A DNA stretch of 59,021 bases from Psilocybe azurescens (GCA_023853785.1 JAJIRX010000953.1:1-59021); one strand, 5' to 3'. Shown: positions 35,439 to 48,279, counted from the stretch's first letter. Made by a program: numbers and translations. Notes: generated by a model not told the origin, from the sequence alone.

Positions 35439-37112
35439 CTAGATAGGTGAAGGCCAGTAATCATCGCGAGGAAGGTCTGATGCAGAAGTGGCTACGGCCT
35501 TCATGAAATGACTCCAAATAAAATCGATCTCAGAAGAAGAGTTCGTAATGAACCAGTAACATTGTTTCCATGACTCAGGCGCATGGTCATAACGCCTCAT
35601 ACCCATGGATTCCAACCAAGGGGATAAAATCCGCTATATGCCCAATCGATAACCCATAGCACGCCGTCATCTGAAAGCATGACGTTACCGAGCTGAGATC
35701 ACAATGAGTGAGTACTGGTGTCCAATCGCATTTGGGAGGGAATTTTAGCGTTGATGGCGAGGCATTGATGTTAGATTCGTCGCTGTCGCTCCTAATCCAA
35801 CCCGTATAGGCGATATGTTGTATCCAGTTACGAAAAGTCTCCACATCACGAAAAGGACCATTCCATAGGTCAGGTTCGAAGAGGTGTCCCTTGACAAGGC
35901 CTCGATCAATGCTGCCTGGTCTCTCGCTGGTAATACGCCGCATCTGCGAGACATATCTCCTAAGGGTGCAGGCAATGCGAAACTGGTAGAACGCGCTCAG
36001 CGAGTCCCAGCAAGCCAGAAGCATTGATCCGGGAATAAAATCAGTGATAAGTGCTTTTTTGAGATGAAGGTATCGAGGCTGCGGTACTGGGATGTTGGTA
36101 TGAGCACGAACAAAGATGTTGTTGAATCTCTCGGATGGATCCAGTCGTTTAAGAATCAATGTCGGAGCAATTTTCCATGTGGGAGCAGATTTGAATATCG
36201 AGTTGCTGTAATCTGCGAGACGTCTGTTATACACAACGGCTTCCGGTAAATCACACATCGTCCATGCGGTATTATCATCCGGAATAGCTGGAAGGTCATA
36301 GGAGTCAGGTGTCTGAAAGTAAACAGAATCAAAATACAATCTAGCATTTAACATCTGAAACAACGAACATCTTTGTTGACGTCAGGAGGCACTGGAAGAG
36401 AAAAGATGAATGCAATCACGTCTAAACCCCACACCCGCATTTGTTCAAATGATTTTTGGAGGCTAGATCCGATTGAGGGCCGTACGGGGTGCCTTCGATC
36501 CACTTGATCTTGTTTGAGTCCCGTTACATTAGAATATAGCCAGTATGCAACGCACCTACAGAGCAGCACAGCTCCTCAATACCGTTTCCTCTGAGAGCAC
36601 CAACAATAGCAGAATCTATCGATGTAAAGAGAGTAATCATTGTTGTTAACCTGCCAGGGTACCTGACGTAGTCGGAATTATGCTCTAGAGAATCCTGTTT
36701 CGTTCCTATGACATAGAAAGCCTTCCGGTGCTCCCAATAGTTGTGGCGAACAAGCTTCCCATATTGGTTTATCAAGTCACTAAAATCTGTATCTAGACCA
36801 AAAGTAAGTAAAATGGCATCTGACTCATTCATTAACCCCGAAGCATTCATGTCTGCTTCCTGGGCTAAGAATCGAAAACGATGACCATCGCTAAGCCTAA
36901 GGTAAACATATTCATTCTAAAATGTGATAAGTGCATTAGCTTTCAAAGCCGAATGACCCAACGGCACAGCACAAGGATACTTACCAACCGTTGACAAAGT
37001 GTTGTCCGTCCAGTTCCTGGACCCCCTACATGAAAGCGGGGTTACCTTTAGCGTTTCATTTCACGAGCTCAGTTGACGTACCAAGAATAGATATCCTAAT
37101 ATCCGTTGGCAT
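35439..37112 (-). pseudogene. Copy D: Ras-like/APH-kinase fusion gene, probably broken
   Basis: Same exon plan as copy C (37112-37082, 37025-36985, 36916-36556, then ~36481-36371 and ~36315-35439). The P-loop is again GGPGTGRT. TKQD, the G5-like ALRGNGIEEL, the kinase Lys (TLILK), THCDLS and the final YWPSPI are present. Breaks: the acceptor of intron 3 reads GTAC where B and C have ATAG/GTAG. A slip lies just after THCDLS, and another at CCCC before TTGGTTGG (about 35622). The slips may be consensus errors, but the lost acceptor AG is a substitution and would prevent normal splicing. It lies tail to tail with small-gene remnant 3, so both members of this module are damaged. Confidence 0.72.
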
Positions 37113-37890
37113 TTCAATGAGAAAGACTGCAAGAGCTGGAAGCAAAATCACTGTGCTGGATAAAAATCAAGATAGATATAAAGTAGGACGATTCAGTCCT
37201 TTCCGCGGATCTTGGGCAAGCTTTGGCGTGAGGTGTGCCAGAGTTAGGTTGTGGGATGAAGCAAAGGGCTATGGATTGCCATCATGTGGCGCAGTGTCAC
37301 TGCATGATGCCGTGAGAACTTCATTTTTTCGCACAGATACCAATCTAGTTTTCATACTGCAGTATTAGTCGTTAAATGTCGACGTCGTCGACAAACGCCT
37401 TGTTATGTAGGAAGTGGAGCGCAAGTGTATGTGAAGATATTGATTGCGTCAGTAACACATGTTAGATACAAGTGTCCACATTCAAAATTTAACAGGTAAA
37501 TATAATTTGCTTGGTTGATATACCAAACATGTATCTTCGTTCAAGTTGTCTTTGGTTGAGCAACACAAGCGGTTCTGTGAGCTTCATTATTCATTACTAG
37601 TTGCATCTGAATGTAAAGCCTATAGTGCCCCCGTTTTACTTATAGCACCAGCCAAAGATTTTGAGAGAATTCCGCAGAGGAACTGCCATCGCTTGAAGCT
37701 CGATGTGCAACAGCGACCATGGAGGACACAAAAATTTGTCCACATTCACATACTCAGCACAGGCGCGCAGCCAAATAAACTTGCAGGAAGTTAGAGAGGA
37801 TATCATATGCCGCTGCGAGTCCCCAATTGAAACTCCGCGATATCAGTGACTCCTTGTCTGATCTTGACTCTATTTCCGTTAATAACGACC
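37113..37890. promoter_or_regulatory. Divergent region between copy D and the USP gene
   Basis: 36985-37790 repeats the flank of copy C. The rest holds the USP leader, whose core (CCAATTGAAACTCCGCGATAT) is repeated near 29729 before the USP pseudogene. Confidence 0.5.
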
Positions 37891-38992
37891 ATGTCCAACG
37901 CACTCGCGCCTCCCCTGCGGAGCGCAATGAAGCAGCCATCGCGCCCAAGCTCGCCCATCGCATCTCCCCAACTCGGCCGCGTGCCTCTCCCTCCCTCTCC
38001 AAACACCGGAATCCTTTCATCCGATGCTGCTGCCGCATCCGCATCTGCATCCGTCTCCTCCTCGCCCAAAGAGCTCACACATCCCCTACCCTCCTCGCAT
38101 TCTCTCTCTCCTCCTCTCCACTCCTCCATGCACCACCATAATCAAGACAAGGACAAGGAAACCCATCACCACCCCACCCACAGCGCCGGCATGGTAAACT
38201 ACACGCCCAAAGTGTCCTTCGACACCTTCGAGAACCCGGCCGCAAGCATGTTCTCCTTCACTCTGCGTGCGCAGACGGACAGTTACCGCCGCACGCGCAA
38301 TACGCGCGTCTTCTTGTGCGCGGCGAGCCCCGACGAGAGCGGCCGCGAGGCGCTCGACTGGGCGATCGATACGCTCGTCCAGGACGGCGACGAGCTGATT
38401 GTGTTCAGAGGCGTGGATGAAGATGAGCTAGGTGCGTATCTCTTTCTCTCTCTCACTATCCATTACATCACTGGAAAACGATCCAACCTGACCTTCCTAT
38501 ACCACCCACCTCCTATCCATCCCCCATCCCCCAGCCGCAAAAGACCATGACCTAATCCGCGAAGACGCTCGCGAGTTCCTCGAGACCATCAAAAAATCCG
38601 CCGCCTCCTCGCCCGACCGGCAGCTCTCGCTCATCCTCGAGTACGTCGCAGGCAAGATCACAGACTCCATCGACCGCCTCATCGCGCTATACCGGCCCGA
38701 CTCGCTCGTCGTCGGCACGCGCGGGCGCAGGTTCGGGGTCGGGCTCGTCCAGGGACTCGGTGCCGGCCTGGGGTTGGGCGTTGGGGCTGGGGGGTATTGG
38801 GAGTGTTAGCAAGTGAGTTTGTGTTTTTGTTTTTGTTTTTGTGATGCTTGATTGTAAAATGTATGATGTGTTAGATACTGCCTCTCGCATTCGCCTGTCC
38901 CGGTTATCGTCGTCCGCCCAGGCAGGAAACTCCGCAAAGCGGTCGAGAAACGACGGGCGGATCCAAAGAGGGGCAAACATTTTGAGCCTTAA
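37891..38992 (+). CDS. Universal stress protein (UspA domain)
   Basis: Seen: three exons (37891-38431, 38535-38812, 38875-38992), 311 aa after removing one G. A low-complexity N-terminus (Pro/Ser/His-rich) precedes VNYTPKVSFDTFENP. The UspA fold starts at RNTRVFLCAASPDESGREALDWAID, continues VQDGDELIVFRGVDED, then exon 2 AAKDHDLIREDAREFLE...YRPDSLVVGTRGRR and exon 3 SKYCLSHSPVPVIVVRP. The ATP-type Usp motif (VGxRGRxx....GSVSxYxxxHSPVPVxVV) is present. Known: Usp proteins respond to stress and often bind ATP. The G-run at 38789-38794 (six G) shifts frame; one fewer (or two more) restores GIGSVSKYC. The downstream basic tail (RKAVEKRR) is as in other fungi. A decayed partial duplicate lies at 29716. 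Confidence 0.88.
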
Positions 38993-40734
38993 TCATCTTT
39001 GATTTCTGACTGGTTTTTATCCGCGGCATGCATATTTATCGTCGACCGTCGAGTGTAACGTAACGTACTTTCTTCCTTCCTTTCTTTATTTCTTTGCTTG
39101 TTATTTTCCTCCCCCTCTTGCTTGTCCAGGTAACTCTACATTGTAACTAGTGACTTTCAAACTTTTTTACTTGCACCACCAATTCATTTATCCTTTTCAT
39201 CTCATTCATCCGTTACCCTTATCAATCCTTCATGCCTGCGTTCGTTCGTGCTCACATCTCCAATCTTTGATCCCTTCCTTCTAGAATCAAGATGCTGAGC
39301 GCTGAGTACTCATATAGCATCACTTCTCCAATTATCCTCGTACTCGTACGATACCAGGGATAGTCCCCATTCCTCGAGAGTCGACGCCGGTCATACTTCT
39401 ACCCCATACTTCGGCTGTCTGTCTATCTACCTGCCGGATTTCGTCCACCGGGAGCACTAATACTATCATTATTCTGCTCTGTCACTACTTATCACCCAGC
39501 ATACACCGCTCGTCATTCATTGATTGCTGCTGCTGCGATTCGTGCGTGCGTCCCACAATTGTACATCCTAAGGCATCCCACCATAGGATTCGGAGACATC
39601 TGCCAGCCAGCTGCTACAACTCTCTACTGCTCTAGAGTCTAATGGCTCTGATCCTAGCCTCGGGGCTCGAGGTTGTTCGGGCACTAGCAGGGACCCACCG
39701 AATCCAAGACTCAGCGCTCCGTACTGACATAACATTCAAATTTCTACACTTCTGAAGTGCTAGTGACGATTATGGACGGCTTGACTGGCGCTGGGGCTTT
39801 ATTTCAAATCATCTGACACAAACTGAATGGAATAGGCATACAAGGTCAAATATTCATCGTTTAACTTTGCGGACGTAAGTTCCGACTGTGCTAGAAGTGT
39901 GACTCCGAGGTCAGACTGGCAGTCCTCCTTCTCCTCGCGCATGCTAACGGCACTGTTCTGTCTTCCTCAGTTCTTCCTTCCCGGATCCCAACTTCGCTGG
40001 CTGTCCTGGACTGGCGTCTCATCATGTCTTCTTGGAAAATATCTTTATATTGTTGCTTACATTTGGGCCAGTCATAATTTCCAGTTGATCACCCAACTCA
40101 ATAAAAAAAAACCAAGAGGGCATCATCGTCAAGACTCGAGTCAAAATCACTGCTTAAAAGGTTTCTTCTGGATTCTAGAACGTCCTGTTTCCTGTGTGAA
40201 CCGTGCACCGTGACCATTGGGGTACTTGAAGATCACATCTTCTGGGCTGCAGGCTGCTGAAGCAGCCCACTTCCTGAAGCTCGAACTTCGATTTAAGAAG
40301 ACCTAAGTCAGGACTGTTGTCTCTGTACCTTGGGCCCTCTGGAACATGTAATCAGATCTCCAGTATGATATACATACAATGCCAGACACCGAACAAAAAT
40401 CTAAATCAACGAGAGAGCAGCTATCAGGAATGTGATCACTAAGACAACTGATAGGAGATGGCATAAATCAGAACAAACGCAATTTGCGCGCGCGAATGCG
40501 CCGGTGAGGAACCGATGAAAACCGTACTTGCCAGAAAGAAACAATCTTTCAGGCTTTGCCGCCTCTGAAGCCATATCACGTGAATTAGACACAATCTGAA
40601 CTTACCGACGAAATCTGAAATCACAAATTACCTGCCGAAGGCAGGGTGTTTTACATGTATGAAATTCGTTAGTTGCAATCTTGTACATAGATGTAAATAA
40701 TTTCTCTGCCACAGGCGGACAAAAATATCTCGCC

Positions 40735-40920
40735 AAATCTTTTCAACTCCGACTTCGATTTTGACATTCTGACATTTCGGCCTTGCTATTTCGACTACGG
40801 TGATTCATCATTGCCCTTTTCAATTTAACTTCGAAGTTTCAATTTCGACATTTCAATTTCGCCATTTCAACTTCAGCATCGGCATCTCAATGTTAGTATT
40901 TCGATTTCAATCTTATAACA
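40735..40920. repeat. Low-complexity repeat of TTTCRAYTTCG-like units
   Basis: Irregular ~9-15 base units (ATTTCAATTTCG, CATTTCGGC, ATTTCAACTTCAG) recur about ten times. Confidence 0.5.
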
Positions 40921-42425
40921 AGTTCAGTTTAATGCAATATGTTAATTTTGATTCACAGCTGTATGCACAATTTGCAGGCTGATATGCTACAAAGCCTCAA
41001 GCAAGCCGCCAAAAGTTACTTAACACACCAATTGTCTATACTAGGCTGCTCTATCCCAGGGTACCACCGCACATAGGTACACGCAAAGTGGGAGCTGGTC
41101 ATATCGGTATGCCTCTTGTTAGATATGATCGCTACGAAACTTTACCACCTTTCTAGGCACGCAATGTATGTAGCAACAGCTTGGCCCTTCTTGAGCCTGG
41201 TAATATCAACCTGTGTGTCCCTCCTTCCTTCAAGAGATATCGTTGTCCGGGTGCTCAAAGTCAACCAACAAGGTCTCTGATTCGACTACATACAAAATCT
41301 CCACTTTCGCATACAATGTCATCTCCAACGCACGATCTGTCTCACAACCCCGCAATCCCAAAGCTCTGAACTGCTGCCATCTTTCGACATTCAGGTAGTG
41401 AGTGTATACCCACTAGCTCTAGGTGTCGTTCAACCCATCGCCTCATCAAGATCTGCACCCCAGAACCAGGTCCCCTCACTCCGATGGTCCATCTCCTTCA
41501 TTCTTGCACACACATGCAACGAGGGAATTTCTGACGCATCCTCATTCATTGCCTCCTGTGGCGATTGCGATCACATCGGTGCTGTGACGATGGACTACCA
41601 AATCTGCATGGACACGACCCTAAGCACAGCAGCTGCTATGTTACCGAAGACAAGCATGAGGAGGAGGATGGTAGCGATGATGATGACAGCGACGTACCGC
41701 TTGTGCAGCATATTCCAGGTACTTTGACTGCACAGAAGACGATACGGTGGCAGTTCAGGAAGGAGAGAGAACAGCGCAAGCTCGAGAAGGCGTTGTGGAT
41801 GGAGAACGATAATGGTCTGCGACACACAGTCATCAGCCTGTCGCTATGGACAATCCGTAATCTGTTGGTTAGGCCATTCCGCGACCTCTGTGACACATAA
41901 CCCACACCAACAATTGTCTTCTCAATCTAGACCCAGTGGCAACGGAGGAGAACGTTCAATGGAACCAATGCTGCCTCTTCCTACCAATATGCACGGTCAA
42001 ACTAGCCATGATGATCCCACAAGGATCGTCGACAATCCCTGCTGTTTCCATCGGTTGAACTCTATAAGCTGCACATACGCATTAACAACCCTTGCCAAAA
42101 TACCTACCAGCATAACATACTCGCTGCAGCTTCAGGTTCAGTGTCTGGTCACGTGAGGGTGGGCACCGACGTGTTAGAGGAGAGGCGGGGTGGGCAGGAG
42201 CATGCTAGTCCTAGTAGCAACAGGTGGTTGGTGGATGTGGCTGGCAGCGTGCATGGGGGGTGAGGGATTTTCACTGAAGGGGCAGAAGTGGAGGAACACT
42301 GTCAGGTCTGAGAGTGAGTGCAGCTACGGCTGCAAGTGCGTCTGGAGATATACTGCCCCCTTTGCCTCCGACACTTCAAAGTCAAAGTCAAAGTCAGAGC
42401 GCAGCCTGCTTCTGCTTCTACTCTT

Positions 42426-42430
42426 GTTCC
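42426..42430. repeat. Target site duplication GTTCC (left copy)
   Basis: GTTCC precedes the left LTR. The same bases follow the right LTR at 48703-48707. Confidence 0.9.
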
Positions 42431-42851
42431 TGTTACGATCTCAAGTTAGAATCACGCAGTATGCGTAATCTAACCACCAATCGTTTACAAGAACAAGTTC
42501 AAGTTCAGAGTAGAGCAGGTTAAGCAGGTTGGATTCTCAAGAACTAGCTAAAGAATACAATGGATCCTTCCTGGTATAAATACTATGAACTGTACAGCAA
42601 GTTGAAACAAGTTTGAATGTTCATCAGCAGATGTATATAAGAATAGAGGAAACAGATCAATCGTTCATCGAAAGATGTATCATAAAAGATGGAAGTGAAA
42701 GTCCATCAGAGATATGATGGAGTTTCATAGAATGATAGAAAACAAAGTTCATCAGAGCAGATGATGCTGTATCAATGATGTGAAGGATGACAAAGAAAAG
42801 GAAAAGAAAAGAAAAGAAAAGAAAGGGAAAAGAAAAAGACTTGTCGTAACA
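42431..42851 (-). repeat. 3' LTR of the gypsy element (left copy)
   Basis: TGTTACGATC...TTGTCGTAACA; contains a short (AAAAG)n run near 42796-42830. Confidence 0.93.
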
Positions 42852-43139
42852 TTACCCCGTACTACACTCCTTATGCCTCAGAAGGAGTGAAGTCTAATAC
42901 TTGTCACGAGTTCATTAGTTTCTGTATGGTTCGCCTGTGGTGTTTGCAATTCCGGCGTTGTCGGTGAAGAGGTCTAGGGCTTCAAATGTTGAAAGTGTTT
43001 GAGGCGTAGCGAGGCACGGCAGGTCGTTTGCCTCGTAGATGTGAGTTAGCAGGGGTAGAAGAGGAAGAAGCGGCAGGGGTATCGATGAAAGACATGTTGC
43101 GTTGCTTTGGTAGTTGGAGGTATGGTTTAGAGGTAGAAC

Positions 43140-46100
43140 GACTTGGCCTTTTTAACTACTTTGGCGATCAGTGGAAGGCGTCGATGGAGTTCTCGTTCGA
43201 CCAGATTTAACTTGAGGCGTAGAGATCTGGCTTGGTAATGGGCAGATTTAGCAGCAGCTGGGCGGTAGTTTTGTTTTGCCATCTCCTTCTGATCAATCGT
43301 TTCTTTGTATGCGGTGAGAATTTCTTTTGCAGCGTCTCAAGCTCTTCCACAGTCTGATCGGCCAAAGGGGTATCAAAGATTGGGGTTTCGAGTTGGTTTG
43401 TTTGGGAGTTTCGGAGTGAAAGAAGAGGCGATCTCACGTCGGAGGAGGCGAGGCATCAGGATGGTCAGAGTTTGTGTAATTGATGATATTCTCGAAGAAT
43501 CTCGCTGTCGTTGTCGAACGCGTCATCTTTTTCCCCACGTTGCTTCGGAGATAGGGAATCCGGTCCATTTGATAAGATACTGATATTTTCGCTTTCCTTT
43601 CTTGGGTTTTCGTCCTGTCTTTCTGTGATTCAGAATAGTTTCGACTTCCCAGTGTTCTTCCTGATTTTTGATCTCGGGTGGTGGTCTAGGAAAGTTCGGT
43701 CCGTATGTTTCTGTCTCGTTATATGGCATGAGTAGAGTGGCGTGGAAAACATCGTGGATCTTCCATATCTTGGGTATTTTGAGTCTGTATGTGAGAGGTC
43801 CCAAGACTTCCGTGATTGTGAACGGGCCTTCTCGTTTCGGTTTCATCTTTGAATGATACCTCGTGGAGATGTTGCGGGAGTCTAGCCAAACTTTCGTTCC
43901 TTTCTCAAATGGTTTGAAGTTCGATTTTCGTCGTTCAGCTATTCTTTGTCTTGCAAGTTCGTGGGCGGCTAGCGCTTCTTCTCGATCTTTTAGGAGATGT
44001 TTGACTTTTTCCTCCACTGATGGGGCCTTGGTGTTCTCGAATGCAAGTGGAATGGCTATTGGAGATGAACCTAAGGTGAGTTCGAACGGGGTCTTGGCTC
44101 TTTCAGAGTGTTTCCTGTTGTTGTGCGTGAATTCCAACGTTCCAACTGACTTGTTCCAGTCGGTTGGGTGTGAGCAGTAGATGGATAGATAGGCTTCTAT
44201 TTCTTGATTGAATCGTTCGGTGGTTCCGTCTCCTATTGGATGATAAGCTGTAGTTAATTTTGACTTGATTCCCAAGAGTTTCATGAGTTCTTGAAAGACT
44301 TTTGCGGTGAATAGGGGATCTCGGTCGGAGATGATACTGTCTGGGAGTCCGAATCGTTTGAAAAGATTGTCGAGTAAGAGTTGAGCTGCTCCTTCTGCGT
44401 CGAGTGCCTCTCCCGGTTTCCCTTTTTTCGGCAAGGTATTAAAATCACCCCTTAGTAAGCCCATGGTCTACCACGACCATGATCGCATCCACGATCTGTC
44501 CCGCTGTTCTTAACTGGTGGTAAGTCGGTTAGAAAGTCCATCGAACAGTTTGCAAATGGTCGTGTAGAAGTTGGTCCGGCTACTGGCATGAAGGACGGGT
44601 GAGAGGGGTTCCTGTTAATTTTGAATTGTTGACAGATCCCGCAGCCTTTGACGTATTGTTTAACGAAGGATCGTAGCCCTGGCCACCAGTAATGTGTCTT
44701 TACTGCGTTGTAAGTTTCAAGTTCTCCTGGGTGTCCTGCCGATGGTAGATCGTGAAAGGATTTCACCACCTGTTGTCGTAGATTTTGGTTCTTCGGTATA
44801 TACGTCTTGTCTTTATAAAAATGACATTTTCCCATTGAATTCTTCTGTTCTCCAGTCGTCAAGATCTGTTCGTAAATTCGGTGGTCCCCCTTGTAATAGA
44901 GCTTTCAAGATTTCTGCAATATCCGTGTCGAATTCTTCTGAATCAATGATTTTCTGTTGTAGTTCAGTGTCGATTAGATTGACAAAGAGTTCCTCTGGTA
45001 ATAGAGTCACATCTTCGTTATCGTGGTCTTCATCTGGTATGAAATCTGGTCTTCTGGATAAGGCATCAGATTGAATCATTTTCGTCCCAGGCATGTGGAT
45101 CAGTTTCAGATCGAATTCGGATAGGAATAATGACCATCGAGCTTGCCGTCTGTTCAGATTTCTTGGGCTTCTGAAATAGGTCAGGTTTTTGTGATCAGAA
45201 TGAATAATCGTTGTATGTTCGGATCCTTGAATGTAATGTCTCCATTCCTGTAATGCTCGTACAATTGCCAGGAGTTCCCGATCGTAGATTTCGTAATTCC
45301 TTTCCGTTCGCGGAGAAGGTTTTGAAATGAATGCGCATGGGTGTCTTTCGCCGTTACCATCGAGTTGAGTCAGAACGGCTCCAGATGCATATTTAGAGGC
45401 GTCACATTCGATTTGAAATGGTCTGCTTGGGTCTGGCATAGAGAGAACTGGTTCTTCCGTGAATCGTCGTTTTAGTTCGTCGAATGCTCGTTGAGCTGCG
45501 TCCGTCCATTCGAATTTCTTGTCCTTCTTTAAGAGATCGTTCAGGGGTTGTGCCACTGTAGAGAATTTCCTGATGAATTTTCGGTAGAAATTTCGAATCC
45601 CAGGAATCCCCTGACTTGCTTTACTGTAGCGGGTGCAGGCCAGTCTCGGATTCCTTTAAGTTTCGATTGGTCCATGGAGATTTTCCCTTCTTCAATTATC
45701 ATTCCCAGGTATTCGACTTTTCGTTGTCTGAAGACACATTTTTCTGGTTTGAGGTATAGGTCGTTATCCTTTAGCCTTTGCAGGACAATTTGTTCGTATC
45801 TTGCCAAATCTTCTTGATTTTTGGCAAAGATTAGGATGTCGTCCATGTAGATGATCACAAACCCTTCAGAGATTTCGGCCTTCGAACAGCGAATCCATCA
45901 TGGATTGAAAAGTGGCTGGGGAATTGCATAATCCAAAGAACATAACCGTGGGTTCAAAGAGTCCTCGATTCGTTTTGAAGGCAGCTTTCCGTTGATCTTC
46001 CTTTCGAATGCAAACATTGTTATACCCTTGTCTGACATCCAATTTGGTAAAGAATTTCGCTCCTTTGAGTTTGTCCAGTAGATCGGGATCCGTTGCAAAG

Positions 46101-46990
46101 GGTAGGCATTCTTTACTGTCCATTCGTTCAGGTATCGATAGTCTTGACAAGGTCGCAGTTTTCCGTCTTTCTTGGCTACAAAGAAAAAAAGGCGATGCGA
46201 TGTCCGATTCTGATTTGACAATATATCCCTTGTCCAGCATTTCTTTGAGAAATTTGTCCTGTTCGATTTGTTCTTCCGGGTGAGGCTATAGACCTTGCAT
46301 GGTTTCGGTTTGAACCCAGGCTTCAGTTCAATTTTGTGGTCCCAGGGTCTTGAGATAGGAAATCGATCAGCTGCCTTTTGTCAAAAAGTCCAAGGTAGTT
46401 GTGGAGGTCCGGGGGAATAAGTTCTTCCAATGGTTTAGCAGGTGTCCTGTTTTCATGTTCCATTGCCAGAGTTTGTGAAGCCGTAGTTTTCGCGTTGATC
46501 CATACCTGATCTATTTCTTTGGAGTCTTTTGCTTCGATAAAATCTATTACCAAAGCGTTGAAGTCCCTCGGAGTGGGGCATCCGTGGTGTCCATGATCAG
46601 TTCAGTTTCTTCCAGTTCTTCTTCCATAGTGGTAGAGCGGATGGATTTGGAAACTCTCCATTTAACTCTTCCAGTTTCCCAATCGATATCTGGGTTTCGT
46701 TTCTGAAGCCAAGGTAGTCCTAGAATAATCTTTTGTCGTCCCAGCCCGGAGACAAACAGAATTTCCTTGTTCGTTCTGTTCCCGATGGTAAGATTGAGTT
46801 CTACAAAGGTAGAGATCGTTCCTTTCTTGTTGAGAGTTCCATCCACATTGTAAACCGTGAGGCTTCTCTTCAAGGGTTTTTGTTCAAGTCCTAGCTTCCT
46901 AGCTGTAGTTTTGGTCAATGAATTTTCCACCAGCTCCAGAGTCAATTAGACCTGAGGTTTCCCCGACGATTTGTGGCTTTCCATTTTTAT
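43140..46990 (-). pseudogene. gypsy pol: protease, RT, RNase H, integrase, chromodomain (frame-broken)
   Basis: Protease region ~46545-46990: KLGLEQKPLKR, VELNLTIGN, ILGLPWL; the active-site DSGA lies just upstream in another frame. RT ~45540-46280: [27 protein letters not shown], catalytic YMDD (45840-45855), FLGF. RNase H ~44820-45440: FQIECDASKYASGAVL and RELLAIVRALQEWRHY. Integrase: HYWWPGLRSFVKQYVKGCGICQ (H2C2) at ~44640, DRDPLFTAKVF and the catalytic Glu in ERFNQEIEAYL at ~44210. Chromodomain at ~43550 (EEHWEVETILNHR...YLIKWTGFPISEATW), broken by a slip right after. A basic coiled tail (KEILTAYKETIDQKEM) follows to ~43140. About five frame slips. Confidence 0.88.
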
Positions 46991-47059
46991 GGCAGAGAAT
47001 GAAATCGGTAAATGCATAGATTTATTCTCGAGCGTAGCCATAAATACAGAATAGATGCC

Positions 47060-48197
47060 TAATCGTGGAGAGACCGACGTCAATTCGGTTCTCCGTTTTA
47101 AAAATCCTCAGTGTTGTTATCCTCCTCCTGGTTTCCCATCGCCAAACTCGCCAGTTCCTCTCTTTCCTCCATGTTCAACTCCCGGATATGGGCATGAAGG
47201 TCCTTGGGTGTCCATTTTTTCTTCGGCAACTCCTTCCGACATGAATGGGTTGTTGTTTTTCTTCTTCTGAGGGCAATCTACTGCGAGATGTCCTGCTTGT
47301 TTGCATCTAAAACAAGCCCCTTTTTCATGAGGCTTGCTCGTTCTTCAGTGGTCATGACGTCAACGTCCATTGCAAAGGGTCCTTCTTTGGCACGGCTCTG
47401 GGAATGAATTGCGCGTTTGATTGAGATGGGCCTTTAATTGCCATAGCGAGTCGATAGCTCCTGTCAAAGGTCATGGCTTTGTCGTACCATTCTTCGATTT
47501 TTGTGGGCTTCTTTTCAGACATGATGATTTTCTGTACTAGCGCCGGGTTTAGCGCCATCTTGAACATTTCTATCAAGAGTTTGTTTGCCGTGTTGGAGTC
47601 ATTAGACATCCCTGCCTCTCCAACCAGTAGTTTGAACTTTGTTACTAGTTGTTCGGCGGTCAGGTTCTTTTGGCGAAGTATTTTTAATTTGTCCAATGCA
47701 TCAATGTCTTCTTCTTCTGGCTTGAAGGCCTTCTGGAATTCATTGATAAATTCTCTGTAAGTCGGTAAGTCGATATCCCCGTGTCGAGGTTCAATTTGTT
47801 CTGGACGAATTGTTGTTTCCAAATGACCGCATTCCCTTCTTGCATGTAAGAGAGAATGAATGCGATCCGTTTTAGTTCGGTGTCATAGGTGTCCTTGTTG
47901 ATCCCCATATAGAGGATACATTCTTGGAGGAATTTCTTGCTCTTAAACTGTTCACCGTTGAAGGGTGTAGGTTTGCTAAGAGAGAGTTCCCTCGTCTTCG
48001 GGCGTCGATCATTTGTTGGTCAACCATTTGTGTTTCGTTTGGTTCAGAGATTTCAGAGGGTTCAGAGGGTTCAGAGGCATCGGTGAAGTATTCTTCTCCT
48101 GACGATAGTCCTGGGGTTCGGGTAGTGGGTTGAACGTCTGATGTAGATGTTTGTTCACCACTGTCGTCGGTGTTGTAGTTTGCGGAGAAGGTTCCAC
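47060..48197 (-). pseudogene. gypsy gag with CCHC zinc knuckle (frame-broken)
   Basis: Seen: an acidic N-terminus (SGEEYFTDASEPSEPSEISEP), a capsid-like region (FILSYMQEGNAVIWKQQFV, REFINEFQKAF, DKLKILRQKNLTAEQLVTKFK, EWYDKAMTFDRSYRLAM) and a knuckle CFRCKQAGHLAVDC near 47290-47330. Known: gag packages the element RNA. It is split by at least three one-base slips. Confidence 0.82.
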
Positions 48198-48279
48198 TTG
48201 AGATGTCGTGGTGTCTGGTTCAAGCTCCCGATACCGCTTGTGGACGAAGCAGTATGGTAGAGTGAGAAGCTAGTTCTTT

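Larger units (their letters stand above)
38993..42430. other. Gene-poor region up to the gypsy insertion
   Basis: No supported gene. It includes a short motif repeat at 40735-40920. From ~41180 to 42430 there are short acidic open frames (EEEDGSDDDDSD near 41660) that might be a fragment of an old transposon or unknown gene; I recognise no domain. The sequence is interrupted at 42430 by the gypsy element and continues at 48708. Confidence 0.45.

Noticed and set aside
19459..37890. Calling the small gene plus fusion kinase a toxin-antitoxin or spore-killer pair
   Set aside because: Only arrangement and turnover suggest it. There is no sequence similarity I can see to known killers, so I report it only as a hypothesis.
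41181..42156. Possible transposase fragment from short acidic open frames
   Set aside because: No catalytic motif, no continuous frame and no inverted repeats could be found.
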